Assembly: GCF_021018805.1 (NCBI RefSeq) | Contig: NC_086253.1 | Coordinates: 9,798,735 to 9,862,734, forward strand | Origin: Prinia subflava | Lineage: Eukaryota; Chordata; Aves; Passeriformes; Cisticolidae | Length of the DNA: 64,000 nucleotides | Reading direction: 5' to 3' | Part shown: piece after piece, positions 13,934 through 25,567 of the stretch | Layout: every line of letters starts with the position of its first letter | Position numbering within the stretch: position 1 is the stretch's first letter | Program-made: the position numbers and the translations under genes | The notes under the pieces: generated by a model | Seen by the model: only the letters and a program-made list of their open reading frames with translations | Told to the model about the DNA's origin: nothing | Database searches by the model: none

Positions 13934-13965
13934 TTTAGTAGCATTTAGTAGCATTTAGTAGCATT
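13934..13965 (+). repeat. Short tandem repeat, 10-bp unit
   Basis: The unit GCATTTAGTA is repeated back to back, giving about 3.2 copies including a partial copy at the left edge. The copies are almost identical, which points to recent slippage. No function is implied. Confidence 0.92.
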
Positions 13966-16217
13966 CAACATTAGTGCCAGGGAAAACAGTGAAAATGCTG
14001 ATGTAAAATATGATCAATCAATAAATAAAGGAAAGAAGCATATTCAAACTCAGTCTACACTTTTGTGGAAATAACTCCTGCAGGATTTATCATTTTGTCA
14101 CATATATATATGTGGGGTCAACAACTGTTAAAATGTGTATAATTTAATTTTTACAGGTATTTTTTGGTCTTATTAAAGACCAATACTCTACAGAAATTAT
14201 GAAGTATGAACTAAATGTTCTGTGAAATAACAGGGAATAAAAAAGAAGTCAATTGAAAAGGAAAAACAACAAGACCAAGTGTCTAAAGCTGGAAGAAACT
14301 TTGACATGGTCTGACATTTTTTTCAGGGTAAATATAGATATAGAATGATTGTTGAAAAGTTCTGTGGGTCATGAAAGGATTGACAAAATGGAAAATAAAA
14401 TAATTAGGACAGAGAAATGTAGCCTGGTAATTTGCCCTGAACTATTTGGCAAAATGTTTCATACAAAAAAACCTTCAAATAAAGTGAACAGAACTGGAAT
14501 ACAAAAGAAAGAACAGGAGATTGTGTCCTAGAAAGGCACAACTATTGAGATTAGAGGGAAAAGTTAGTCTGAGTAAAGATGTAAGATGCAAAAGTCATGA
14601 GTTGTTTGATTACAGTGTGAATAATTCTAGTGAAATACCACATCTTGCTCCAGGATCTTCTCTTTAAATAAGATACTGAAAAATTTGGGTATAATTCTTT
14701 TTTAAAAATTGAACATGAAAATTATTCTAGAGCTGAAAATATTATGTTACAATGAAAAGCTTTCAAGATATTGTCAAAATTAAAATTTAGGAGTGAACTC
14801 TCTGCAATTTCCAAGAAATGACAATGATATTGTTGTTTGTTAAGAGGATTTCTTATTTGGTAGCAAAATCAGAAGCAGAGAAATCTGAAGAAATGAGGAA
14901 TTCTTTTTAACACTAAAGAAAAACAAAACATGTAAACTGTTCATGGAAAGCAATGACTGTAGCAAAAAGATGGAATCCACAGCTCTGGGTATTCAAGTGG
15001 AGATCCATTTGAAAATACTCTGTTCTTTATTCAAATGCAAATAATTGGGTAACTAATTCCAAATTAGGTAACTAAATGCAAACAATTGCAGTGAATCAAC
15101 TGGTTTATTGGTCAGACATTGTCCAAAATTTGTGCCTTTATTGGCTTTGACCTCTGCTCTCAGTTTGAGTGCAATGGTGCTGTTTTCTTGAATGTGTGCG
15201 CAGTTAAATTTAAAAAGGTTGTACCTGTAGAAGGTAATTTAGAAAAATACAATTTCCCATTTTCAGTGAAATTGAAAGAACTTTGGAAACATTTGTGAAA
15301 TATCCTATTTCAGTGCTTGTTCTTAACATCAGCTTTCCAGCTCTTCTATTAGTTGATATTGAAAATGTTATTGGTATTTATCCTTTTTTGTTTATAGTTG
15401 GGCACTTTAGGCTTTGCATCCAGATTCTTTTGGGTAATATTGCTTTAAGAAGAAATACTTTCTCTAACAGTGACTTCCTTTCAACAGTGTATAATCTCTT
15501 AAGAGACAGACCCCTCTTAAATTAGAGCATCTGATTTGCAGGGTGAAGTTCCTGCTGTCTGTAGAAGATATGGCAAGCAATCAGTGCCTCTATAACTGGC
15601 CTGGAGATGTAGCTAATACAATCATTTGCCTTTCTTTGGGCTTTTAAATGATATCTTAATGCTAGCACAGGCACCACAAACACAACCTCTGGCTCGTGAA
15701 TACTAGCTGAGTTTTAAAAACCAGATATTTTTCTTTCTGAAGAGCTATCCAAGTCTGTTTGCCCAGCTGAAGATTTTGCTTCTTTTATCAGAAGGATAAA
15801 TCTTGTGTCAGTGTAATGGACTGTGTCAAATATGGTCTGGCACACACTAAGTAAGGAATAATACTCCCCAGGGTTTGCCTCCAGCACCTGAGAAATAGGA
15901 TATATTGTAGGAAGCATACCCTGTAGTACAGGATTTTAATCACACACAGAAAAGAAGTTTTCTGGATGAAAATAAAGGTGAATGAAATGGTTCAGTGTTT
16001 TTAAAATCCTTTTTATGATTTATTCTTTGGGATAAATGAAAACATCTTTCATCCTTTTCATAACAGAGGTGTATTTGGTTAAGACTCAGCTTAGCTTCAC
16101 TTAAATCAGTAAGACTACTGGTTTTCATCTATGATAACCTCGATTGTCTTTTTCTTTGTTTGAATTTGGTTTCACATAGGAAAGGAGCCAAACTGGTAAC
16201 AGAAACTGGATTAAGAG
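13966..16217. other. AT-rich non-coding sequence
   Basis: No gene is supported. A perfect palindrome made of alternating AT with CA/TG ends lies at 14100-14113. Open frames here are short, stop-riddled in neighbouring frames and unrecognised. Confidence 0.7.
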
Positions 16218-16400
16218 GTTCATGAGACATTGGACCAGGTTGTCCAGAGAAGAAGCTGTGGATAATGCAAGCCTGGAAGTCTTCAAGGTCAGTTTGGGTG
16301 GGGCTATGAGCAGCCTGGTCTAGTGGAAGGTGTCCCTGCCCTTGGAACTAGATTATCTTTAAGGTCCCTTCCAACCCCCAGAATTCTAGGATTCTATGAA
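16218..16400 (+). mobile_element. CR1 LINE 3' end fragment, + orientation
   Basis: The stretch matches the end of avian CR1: CAGGTTGTCCAGAGAAG, AGCTGTGGAT, CCTGGAAGTCTTCAAGGTCA, GGGTGGGGCTATGAGCAGCC, TGGTCTAGTGGAAGGTGTCC, then AAGGTCCCTTCCAACC, finishing with GATTCTATGA, the octamer-type 3' terminus. Only the 3' tail is present; the reverse-transcriptase part is absent, as in most avian CR1 copies, which are 5'-truncated on insertion. Point changes and a small deletion before the final TTGGAAC block indicate an old, inactive copy. It reads 5' to 3' on the + strand, opposite to the other three copies in this window. Confidence 0.95.
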
Positions 16401-17149
16401 AAGTGTATTTATCAACAGAAGTATTCACTTAGAATTTTTAATTTCTATGTTGTTTACCATTTTAAATCAAAATTAAAAAGTGTAATTCAACAGTTGGGGG
16501 CTGGGAATATATATTTAACTAGCTTTAAGACTTTGATGGGCACTGAAGGCTCATGAGATTTGGCCACTTACTCATCCAGGCTTCACTACAAACCTTCACT
16601 GCAGAAAAATAGTGTTAAATAATTTTATGCTTAATTAAGAAATCATAAGCTGGTTGAAATCACAACTTATCTCACCTGCAGAATACAGGTGAAGGAATAC
16701 TAGTCTAAAGTTTCAATACCACATGTTGCTAAAGAACCTTTTTTCTGATACCTTCAACTACTGATTTTGATTGTAACCTTCCTCATAAAATATAAATATC
16801 CTTTATTTCCTATTATGCCTAGAAATGAAAAAAGCCTTTTCTTCCTGTATAAATTCCTGTTTCATAGCTTGTAGCCATTTAAATTAAATTAGCCAATAAC
16901 TACTGTACCTTGATTGGAGTTAATTTACATAGGGAGGGTGGAGCTGGTTACAGCTATTAGTACAAATGAGCATCATGTTGAATGTGATTTCCTTGGAGAT
17001 GCCTTTGATAAGGCTGGGAATTGCAGGTTTGGGCATGAAGTAGGATTTCCTCTCTGAGATACTGGTTTGCTTGCTGTAAAACCTTTTAAAATGCTAAATA
17101 CTAAGTAACCACAGCCACTGGGCCACAAACAACCCTAATTTTCTACCTG
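16401..17149. other. AT-rich non-coding sequence
   Basis: Nothing recognisable follows the CR1 terminus. There are no paired splice sites around an open segment and no tandem repeat of note. Confidence 0.7.
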
Positions 17150-17720
17150 TTGATATGGTCATACCTGCTCCTATGAACTTGAAGTTCTCCACAGTTGGTG
17201 GTCATGGTCCTCACTGGGAAAGTGTAGGTGTGGTGTCCACTTGGAGAAAAGTTGTTTCCTCTGTGCACAGCAGAAAAGATGTGGCCACCCAGAGGGAGAA
17301 CCACAAAAGCCCTCGGGGTCCCAGTTCTCAGGCTGCAGGGAGTGCCAGAGCCTGGTGCAGCTCTGTGGGGTGTGAGCAGGGCAGTGACCTGCCCAGCATG
17401 GGGATGGGGCTGGGGGATGAAGGAGAAAGGCTAAGAGGTATTAGGGACTCTCACCAGCAGGCAGCAAAAGCAGAACCTTAGAAATGGAGGGGAGTGGAAA
17501 GGGATTCTGTTTGGGATGGCAGGAGAATCCACTCCCAACCCCACCTCTCCAGGTGCCCTTATACATGAGGCCCTGGAATGCAAGGCCAAAGGAAATGAGG
17601 ATAAGGGAAATAAGAATGGTGGATGGAGGTTCTTTTGGGATGGAGGTGTTGCCTAGGCCAGTGCAGCCTATCCACTGCAACATGACTTCCCCAAGTAATA
17701 AAACATCCATATTAGGCGCT
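17150..17720. other. GC-richer block of unknown nature
   Basis: Base composition changes to G-rich on the + strand compared with its flanks. Frames of roughly 90-110 codons overlap on both strands, which is what higher GC content alone produces because stop codons become rarer. I recognise no domain and no known repeat consensus. It could be a diverged repeat or a local isochore fluctuation. Confidence 0.4.
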
Positions 17721-20524
17721 CAGCCAGCACAGGAAGAGCCAGTATTGGAGATAATAAGGCTCTTTCCATTTAAGTTTTACCTTGGATGGTGTTACAGACT
17801 TTCCACACCAATTTAAAAAAATGCTCCCCCAAATGACATCATAAAGAATTCAAAATGAGCTTTATGTATCATTTGCATTCAGGAAAATCTTCAGTGAGAA
17901 TTGCCTACAGCTTTCTCTCTCTTTGAGCAGCACACTGACATGATCCAAAAGGAGTGTCTTAATTATGGTAATTACAGGATTTAAAATTCATTAAATAAAA
18001 TATTGAGGCTATTCAAACTCAGATTTTTGAAGGATTATAGTGTTTGACAACACTATGAAAGGTTTAAGTGCGTAGTTTAACTGCCAGAATTGGTTTGTGT
18101 TTAGCCCTTATTACTCAGAACGAAAAACATGTTTTAAGTGGAATCTGCAGCCCACTTTCAACTGTCAGTCTAAATATGTCTATTCACAAGCTGAGAAATT
18201 AGCACAGTGCATGATGCTCTGGTGACACCCATCAAGCAAGAACAACTCATCATTTCACCCCATCTCACATCTAAGTCATGAATTTTTACACTTTGTCTAA
18301 AAAAAAACCTGAAAAAAAAAGCCTGGTTTAAAAGGTTGGCAGGGGCTTAAAATGGCTTATGTCTGAAGTAAAAGATGATTCCAGCTTTCAGAGTCTGCCC
18401 TTGTGGACATTGATTGTGTTATGGTGGAGGAGGGCTGGTAGGAGGCAGGTATGACTTTTCCTCTCCTATACCCTCATAGCCTCTAACCAGTACAATGGCG
18501 TTGTATTTGCACAGTTCCTGGTGTTAGGAAAAACTGGGAAAAAAACCAGAAAAGCAAAAATTCCTCTGTGGTAAATTAATTTCCCAGAACTGTCTCATGT
18601 TCATGGAGAAAAAATCCCTCTGAGATGGGTCCCATGCTCCCAGAGGGTCAGCCCAGGACTGAGGATTGGTTCATCCTTAGTGCTACAGGTGTCCATGTCA
18701 ATGCTCTGCTTTCCTGGCTCTCCTGTACAACAAAGCAGCTCTGTTGATGCCTTGTACCAACTGCAGGCTTCTGCTTTTAATGTTTCAGCAGCTTCCCTCC
18801 ACTCAGTGCTCCTCATTCTTGCCTCGACTCTGACTCACTATAAAATAGCCATGGTCACCTTGCCAAGGGAAAGTGTGACTCTGCTGGCACTGGTATTCCC
18901 TCCCTAAGGAGCTTTCCAGTTATTCCTGCTGCTCTGTGCCATGTTTCAATGAAGGGTGCCCATGCACATCTGAAAGCCAGTGACCAAGTCCATCGCTGTA
19001 CATGAAACCACACTGGTATAAAACCAGTGCAGGTAAGACCAGAATCAGGATCCTGACTGCCAAAAGTAGAATATTAGAAGTACATTTATAATAGATATCC
19101 TAATGGTGTAGGAGGTTCTAGTTGTATGCAGTACTCATCTGTTACAACAGCCACATAAGGAGTGAAGCTAGATCTGATTTATGGTCACTAAATTTTAGAT
19201 CAGCCTATCTTTCCTAAGCAGAGCTGAAGAAGAAAATTTTTAGTAACTACCTTCAGGTGACTTTGCAACAGAGCTAAGACAGCTCAGATTCAGAAACATG
19301 TCTTAAAATGTCTTGTGTCCACCCACCAAAATATCTTCATTTAAGGCTTGAGTCTTGCAGCCTTGGCCCTGGCCCTCCAGGAGCTGTAGATCTGAGCTCA
19401 GGACTGGAGGGTTTTGTATGCTGCATGACTATAAAAAATATCAGGTTTGAAATCTGCAGCAACACCTCTGCTGATGACAGTGACCCCATGAAAGCCACTC
19501 CTGGGAACCAAACATTTGTAAACAGGGTATGGCATCTGCTGCACGGGTGTGGCACAGCTGTGTACACACAAACTCAGCATGCACAGAAAATGCAAGTTCT
19601 CACAAGAGCAACGTGGCCTGTTGGCAGAGACAAAACAGACACTGGGGAGAAAATAAGGAAGAGAAGGCTTTCTTGAATGTTTTTACAGATTTTTAGCTAA
19701 GTATACTATCAACAATAAATATTTTCTTCTACAAAAAGTCCAAGAAAACAATGAATTTCAGCAGGGATTTGCAGTTCTTCAAAGCGAAAGCTGCGTTACC
19801 ATTTTTGTAGGTCGATGAGCTTTCTTGAAATCATCTGTCAGGTATATAATGCTCTGCTTGTTTCTGTGGAAAGAAGTTGCTGATTGGGCTATTATGTCAG
19901 CAATTTTCCAAAGGTGAGTCCACACAGGAAAGAAAACAGGGGTTCTGTCGTGGTCTCTGCCCATAGTGTTCCCACAGGTGACATGAGAGCATGAGCTCAC
20001 ATCTGGAGCACTGTGTGGCTTGGTCCCTCTGTGCCCACCCACTCTGGTGGTGGCATTTGGGTCCCTCTCCTGCTCCTGAGTGTTGCTGTGTAGCAGACTC
20101 ACTCCCACCCTGATCCAGGGGCGAGCCAGCACGGAGGGGATGTGAGGGGTCAGGGAGTGTGACAGGGGTGTGAGTTCAGCCTTGGAGACGCCACAAGAAC
20201 CAGCAGGCATGGAAGGACTGGGAAATAATTTTCTCCAACCAGGAGAGGGCAGAAACTTCGTTGTGTAGTAGTATGAAACCATATATGCACTTCCTCAGGC
20301 AAAAGTCATCCCTGATTTCCTGAAACAGTTAATATTTACTGCATGTGTAAGAAATGGAGGACTCTTTTGCTGGTAATCCTCATGGTCAATGGAACACTTT
20401 CCTGAAAGACTGGAACCAGAGATTCGTTCTCTGCTCTTCATTTTCACATCTCTTCTGTGCCAGGTACCTTTTATAATCCATCTGCTTCTCACCAGATCAG
20501 TAATTTTGTTTTCTTTTCTGGCAG
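17721..20524. other. Non-coding sequence upstream of the exon candidate
   Basis: The part at about 17820-18290 is free of recognisable repeats and of complex, balanced composition, compatible with a conserved non-coding element. A minus-strand frame of 167 codons (20282-19779) is the longest in the window, but it has no recognisable domain, lies partly in a GC-richer patch and has no exon signals. A donor-like AAAG|gtgagt near 19909-19918 lacks a good acceptor. Confidence 0.6.
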
Positions 20525-20615
20525 ACAGGTCCTCAGAAGCTTTGCCAAAAATATCCTAAGTCAAAAGTTATTTTTAAAAGGTGCGAAAGTCAAGAAAAAT
20601 CCAAGTGAATCCAAG
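20525..20615 (+). CDS. Candidate internal coding exon, product unknown
   Basis: The acceptor is strong: a T-rich tract ending TTTTCTTTTCTGGCAG, with AG at 20523-20524. The donor is a full consensus AAG|GTAAGT, with the first intron base at 20616. The 91 nt between them are open in one frame (one leading base, then 30 codons). That frame gives a basic, lysine-rich peptide containing SFAKNILSQKLFLKGAK and ending NPSESK. The next frame runs 27 codons to a stop and the third stops early. The exon would enter needing two bases carried over from upstream and would leave in phase 0. I do not recognise the peptide. The combination of both splice sites with an open frame is the best exon signal in the window, but it may also be a non-coding RNA exon or chance. 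Confidence 0.35.
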
Positions 20616-23600
20616 GTAAGTAGTTTGTATTCCTTTCTACTTTCAAATTCTTTAAGAGCTAATAGTAGGGTAAAAATATTGAAAGCTAATGAGATTTCAG
20701 AGCAGACATTTTCCATTTGAAAAGAAATAGAGGAAAAAAACTTTGAAATTGCCTCAGTTCAGGAAAGATCTGAAGACCAAGCTTCATTCCAAAATATCAA
20801 GGACAGTTCTTCACTTTAATGGCATCTTAAGGAGAACAGAGTGTATGAGCTTTTGTAACTTGTTTTAAAACACTCATTTTGGTTTAAAGCTGCCATGCTG
20901 GACTCAAACCCAGCTGAATTGCTGCTAATGGGTGAACTGAGAGTCTCCTCAGTTTGCAGTAGACAGATGTCAACACTGCAGCTGGAACTAATCATGAGTT
21001 GTCATCATGACTGGAAGGAACTGAAACTTTCCTTGAATGCAGATAGCTAGGACTGAATGGACATGAACACTAATTCATCCTCTCACACTTAATATCTCAT
21101 TGCTTCCAGCAGAGGACAAAGGGGGCAGAAGTTCCATTCCACAGGACATTGGGCAATTTTGACATTTGTCTTCGTGTGGATTACAAACAGAACTTGAAAA
21201 TGTCAACATTTTTGGTCTAAACAAAATAATTCTTTTAGTCTCAACAGAAATGGTTTATTTTGACAAATACTAAACATTCAGATTATTCACTCCTTCCCAG
21301 TTATGCAGGAAAGGCATTGGGATACAGTATCATTCATATGTTTTATCCCTACAATAAAAGCCAGAACTGTTTCCTTCTAAGAATACTGAAAAATGAAATT
21401 TCTTCCCCTTGGTGCCTTTGAATAAACCTCTGCTGAGGTTAATGCAACTCCAGGAGGTATTTTGACTTAACCAAGTAGAATTCTCTTGTTAGAGAGAATG
21501 CCTCTATCAATATTTTCCAGACTGGAAATTGCCTTTGAGGGACTTCAGCAGTGCTCCATGGGCAGGTATACCAGGATGTAATTTATAGCACCATTTAGGT
21601 TACTTTGAGACATGCAGGTAGGTCACCACTTTGGTTCCCAGACCTCTTCAATGAAAGGACAACTCAAACACATTAAAGAATCCTTCTGAAAAAATCATAG
21701 AGTTTGGAAACCACCCTCCAAAAATATTGTGATTTATATTGACTTTTTTTTACCTTTAATATGCTTGGAGTACTTTATGTAAATGGTGCATGCTCTACCT
21801 GCTCACGTTATACAGGCATGGACTATGCTCTTGCTTTTCAGGCTTTTTTATTTTATTCCTCCTTGAAGAAATGAAAGCTTTAGAAAACAGTTAAAACTTT
21901 GTGCTCGCACTGGAAAAGAAAGTAAATTTTATGAGTATTGAAAACATTGGACATACAAATAACAAAGACCCTAAAATCAAATTACAGTGAGAAGAAATTT
22001 CAAATCCACTTGAACTGCCTTTAAGACCTGGTTAAGCAGTGTCAGGTTGACAGAGTAATTCTGGTCCTAGTATCTATTTAGTGGTCACAAAATCAAACAT
22101 GATCACATGATTTCCGTGGTGTATCTATTAGGGTTCATATCCTGATAGCACATTTTAGCCATGGTGGTCTACAGACACAAATAAGAAAAGTTACTTAAGG
22201 AGAAATCAGATTTTCATTGGTCTATTTACTATTGCTGGGAAAAGAGGGTTTATTGGAACTGAGGGAGAAAACAGCTACTCAGATGAAAATAAGAGCACGT
22301 TTTGATTTAAGGAATAATTTGTGGTGGTGATCATTACCAACATTAAATCACCCTTGGCACCAATGACTATGATTCCTTGTTAGAAAGTATCCTTCAGAAT
22401 AAAAACTTCATGAGGAATTTTTTCTTTTATTTTCTGTGTGCCTCTTGTTCTGTGCTGTAGCTTGGGGAGCTCTGCAGAGAAATCACAAATGAAAGTTTGA
22501 TTTTATCAGAGGAAAGAGAGATTTGTGACATACTTCCCTCAGGATAAAATTCCATCTTATTTTAAAAGTAATTAATTTTTTTAAATTTAATTATTATTTT
22601 TTCCTGGGGCTTTTAAAAACTACTATTACCTACCCAAGTCTCCATTCAGACAACATTAGCAGAAGTCTAAATATTGTCTAAAGTCTTCAGATTTAAGTTC
22701 TCCAGTGTCCCTTCTCTCAATGAAATACCTTTCAACATGTGGCATTTCTACCCCTTTGCCAGTGCAGAGAGGGTGTACAGACACATAAAAATATTGTGAA
22801 CTTGCCAGGTTGCTTGGTTTTGTTATTATTAGGGACACAGTACATCCCTATTTAAATTCCTGGGAGTAGCTGGTATGGAAAAATACAATTCATTTTGGTA
22901 ATAATGTCATGATTTGGGCTGGAATCTGCTCAGGGACTACACCTACAGTGCTTTCACAAGTCTGGGCTTCTTTCAGTCTCACACCAATTCCTTGTATCTC
23001 TCTCAATGACAAGAAAAAAGGCAGAAATGTCAAAGAGCTTTCCATGAGTGGTTTTCTGTGAGTTCTGGAGCCTCAGTCTCTTCTCCCTCCATATGAAACA
23101 AGTTAAATATGAAATTCAAAAGCAAAAAGGAGCACTTACAAATGCCCTGTCAAGACTCAGCCTAGTTTTTCTCCTCTCTCTCATCTGCCTTTCCCAGAAT
23201 GATTCCTGAGGGGGAAAAAGCACTTAAAATACACTCTTGATCCTGACCCAAGTCCCACTGCTTCCTTATTCCTCTGATGATAAGACAAAAAAACCTTAAA
23301 TTTGCTCTGGGACAATTCACACATCTCCTTTCTCTCACCTACCTTTATGCTCCAGGAGGCAAAGGTGCTTGAAATGAAAGGTTTTGTTGATACTGAGCTC
23401 AGTTTCCCTGTCCCTGCCCTGCTTGTGTTTTCAGCTCATTGGGTTTCTCAAGTCTCCTCCTCCCTGACAAAGTAAATCTCACAGCATATGATATCACAGC
23501 TAAAGATCTTGAACTGAATGTTACCTTATGGCTCCCTTGCATTAACAATTGCTGCGTGGGGGAGATCTGGATTTTGCAATGACCCAGTAAAATAGCTGGC

Positions 23601-25538
23601 ATGTCGTTTTCTGTTTCCTCTTTACAGCAAAGATACATCAAGATATTAAAAATATTTACATTTGCTCTTTGCTGTGCGCTGAACCGTTGGGCAGGAGCAA
23701 ATTCAGGTTTCTGGAACTAAATTAAAGCCAAAATTTTACAAGCTCAGCTGTGGTGATGGTGAAAGGTGAGGCAAACAGCACAACGCAGAGGCTGATCACG
23801 GGGCTCTGGGGCTTCCTTCACTGCTGAAGCAAAGGCATCTGCTGCTGATGAAGTGCCTTCAGGTATTTTTCATCCCCTGCAGCTGCCAGTCCAACAGAGT
23901 CCAGGACCCTGCAGGTCTGCATCCCATCTGCTGGCACTTGGCATGTCCCAGATACTCCTGGGGCATTAGGGGTGGAAGAGGTTTGGGCAGCCTCAGTGAG
24001 CTCTCCTGCTTCCATCTCTCTGTGGAGCATCAACTCTTTTTTGCAAAGGAGAGATCAGATAAGTGTGGCTGAGAAGGAAGAAGAAATCTCAATTTCTCCT
24101 GCTTGCAGTTACATAAGACAAAGACGAGAAGAAATTAGGGAATATCAAAACAATGAAACCTTTTTTGTAAAATTGCATTGTCAGCTACTGAGGGCAGGAT
24201 GAGGAAGAAAATATTTTACATCACTTTTGTCCTTTTTATCACTTTTTATAAACAAAACTCTTTTTATACTTAAAAATCAGTTGCAGACAAATTCCAATCT
24301 AATAAAAATTTAAATCAATCTAATAAAATCTAACCAATAAATAGAGGTGCTCCACATCACTTTCAAGGCCTGAAAATTCCTATTTTATCAGAGTTTTCAC
24401 TGAAGACAGTGCTGCAGAACCAGCTGAACCAAAGACAGCATGTCCATGACAGCACCTGCCTCATTGGAAGGAGACAGATCTGAAGGAAACTGTGTGAGAG
24501 AAACATCTCCAAAGGAGATGAGTAGGCAGATGAAAGGAGAGAGTAGGCACACAGAACAATGGTTTGGAATGAGGATTCAACAGCTGTGATCCTTTCTTTG
24601 GTATGTGCAGTGTGCCACAGTTATCAACACAGGCCCAGGGTGGTTCCACACCCTCCTGTCCTCCCTTATGGCCTCAGATAAGGCACTAACATTGTTTGCT
24701 GGGTGAAGGGAAGGTGTTTATTCTCAGGGTAGAGAAGCTCTAACAGAAGAGCACAGGACAGCTTGCTAGAGCCCCACAGTCACACACTCTTGTTTTGTGT
24801 TGGTCCCCAGAGCAACCTTTGGGACATGTGTCCATGTAAAGGCACGTCCACTGCACAGCACAGCCACTGCATCCCTGTTTTCTGTTGCTGCAACAGGCAG
24901 AACAAAACAGCTCCCACTGGTTTTAGCAGAGCCATTTGGGATCCTAATGAGTACATCTAACACAGCAGCCCTGGCTCTGTACCAGCAACGTGAATGTTAA
25001 AAATTATGCATATGTGAAGGAGGACAGTTTGTCATATATTTCTGGAAAGTAGATTAAAAAACTTGGCTTTAATAATGGGCATGCTGACAGCAACTGGGCT
25101 TTGATGGCCAAGTCCCTCGGATATCAACCGCTCTAGCATCAGAACTATTTTGACGTCAAAACAAAACAGGCTATTTACTTTTTGAAGTTAAATTAAATCC
25201 AGAGAGTATGATGCTGTTACAGAGCTGGAGTCCTAGGCCATTTCATCCAAATGAGCCAAGCAAGGTATAACTTATGAACAACTCCATAAAATGCAGGGGC
25301 CAGGTTCCATTCCAGCAATATCAGTTAAAAACGTGTGCCAGGCCAGGCTAGAGAGGAGCAGCACCAGTGAATTTACAATGCATAATCCATTTCAAACTTA
25401 CTCCCTTTTCACTCCCTATCATTGCAAATGGGATGGTTGGCAAACAACTGATTCTTCTGGTATTGGTACAATACAAGATGATTCTTTACAGTGAATTAGA
25501 TCAGTTAAACAATGCTTATCCAAATTTAGGTGGGGAGA
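20616..25538. other. AT-rich non-coding sequence
   Basis: No gene is supported. If the preceding exon is real, this is the start of its downstream intron. A low-complexity T/A stretch lies at about 22560-22605. Sequences resembling an inverted MIR head (for example TCAAACCCAG near 20906) are too diverged to call. Confidence 0.65.
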
Positions 25539-25567
25539 CCTGTGGTGGGCTCTCCTGTGGTGGGCTC
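25539..25567 (+). repeat. Duplicated 14-mer
   Basis: CCTGTGGTGGGCTC occurs at 25539-25552 and again at 25554-25567, separated by one T, giving a 15-bp period. It is a short local duplication without known function. Confidence 0.9.

Noticed and set aside
19779..20282. Longest open frame in the window (167 codons, minus strand)
   Set aside because: No recognisable domain, no homologous-looking motif, no exon signals, and it lies partly in a GC-richer patch where long chance frames are expected.
20906..20945. Inverted MIR-like TCAAACCCAG stretch, and a similar one near 26669
   Set aside because: Only about 10 bp match; too short to separate from chance.
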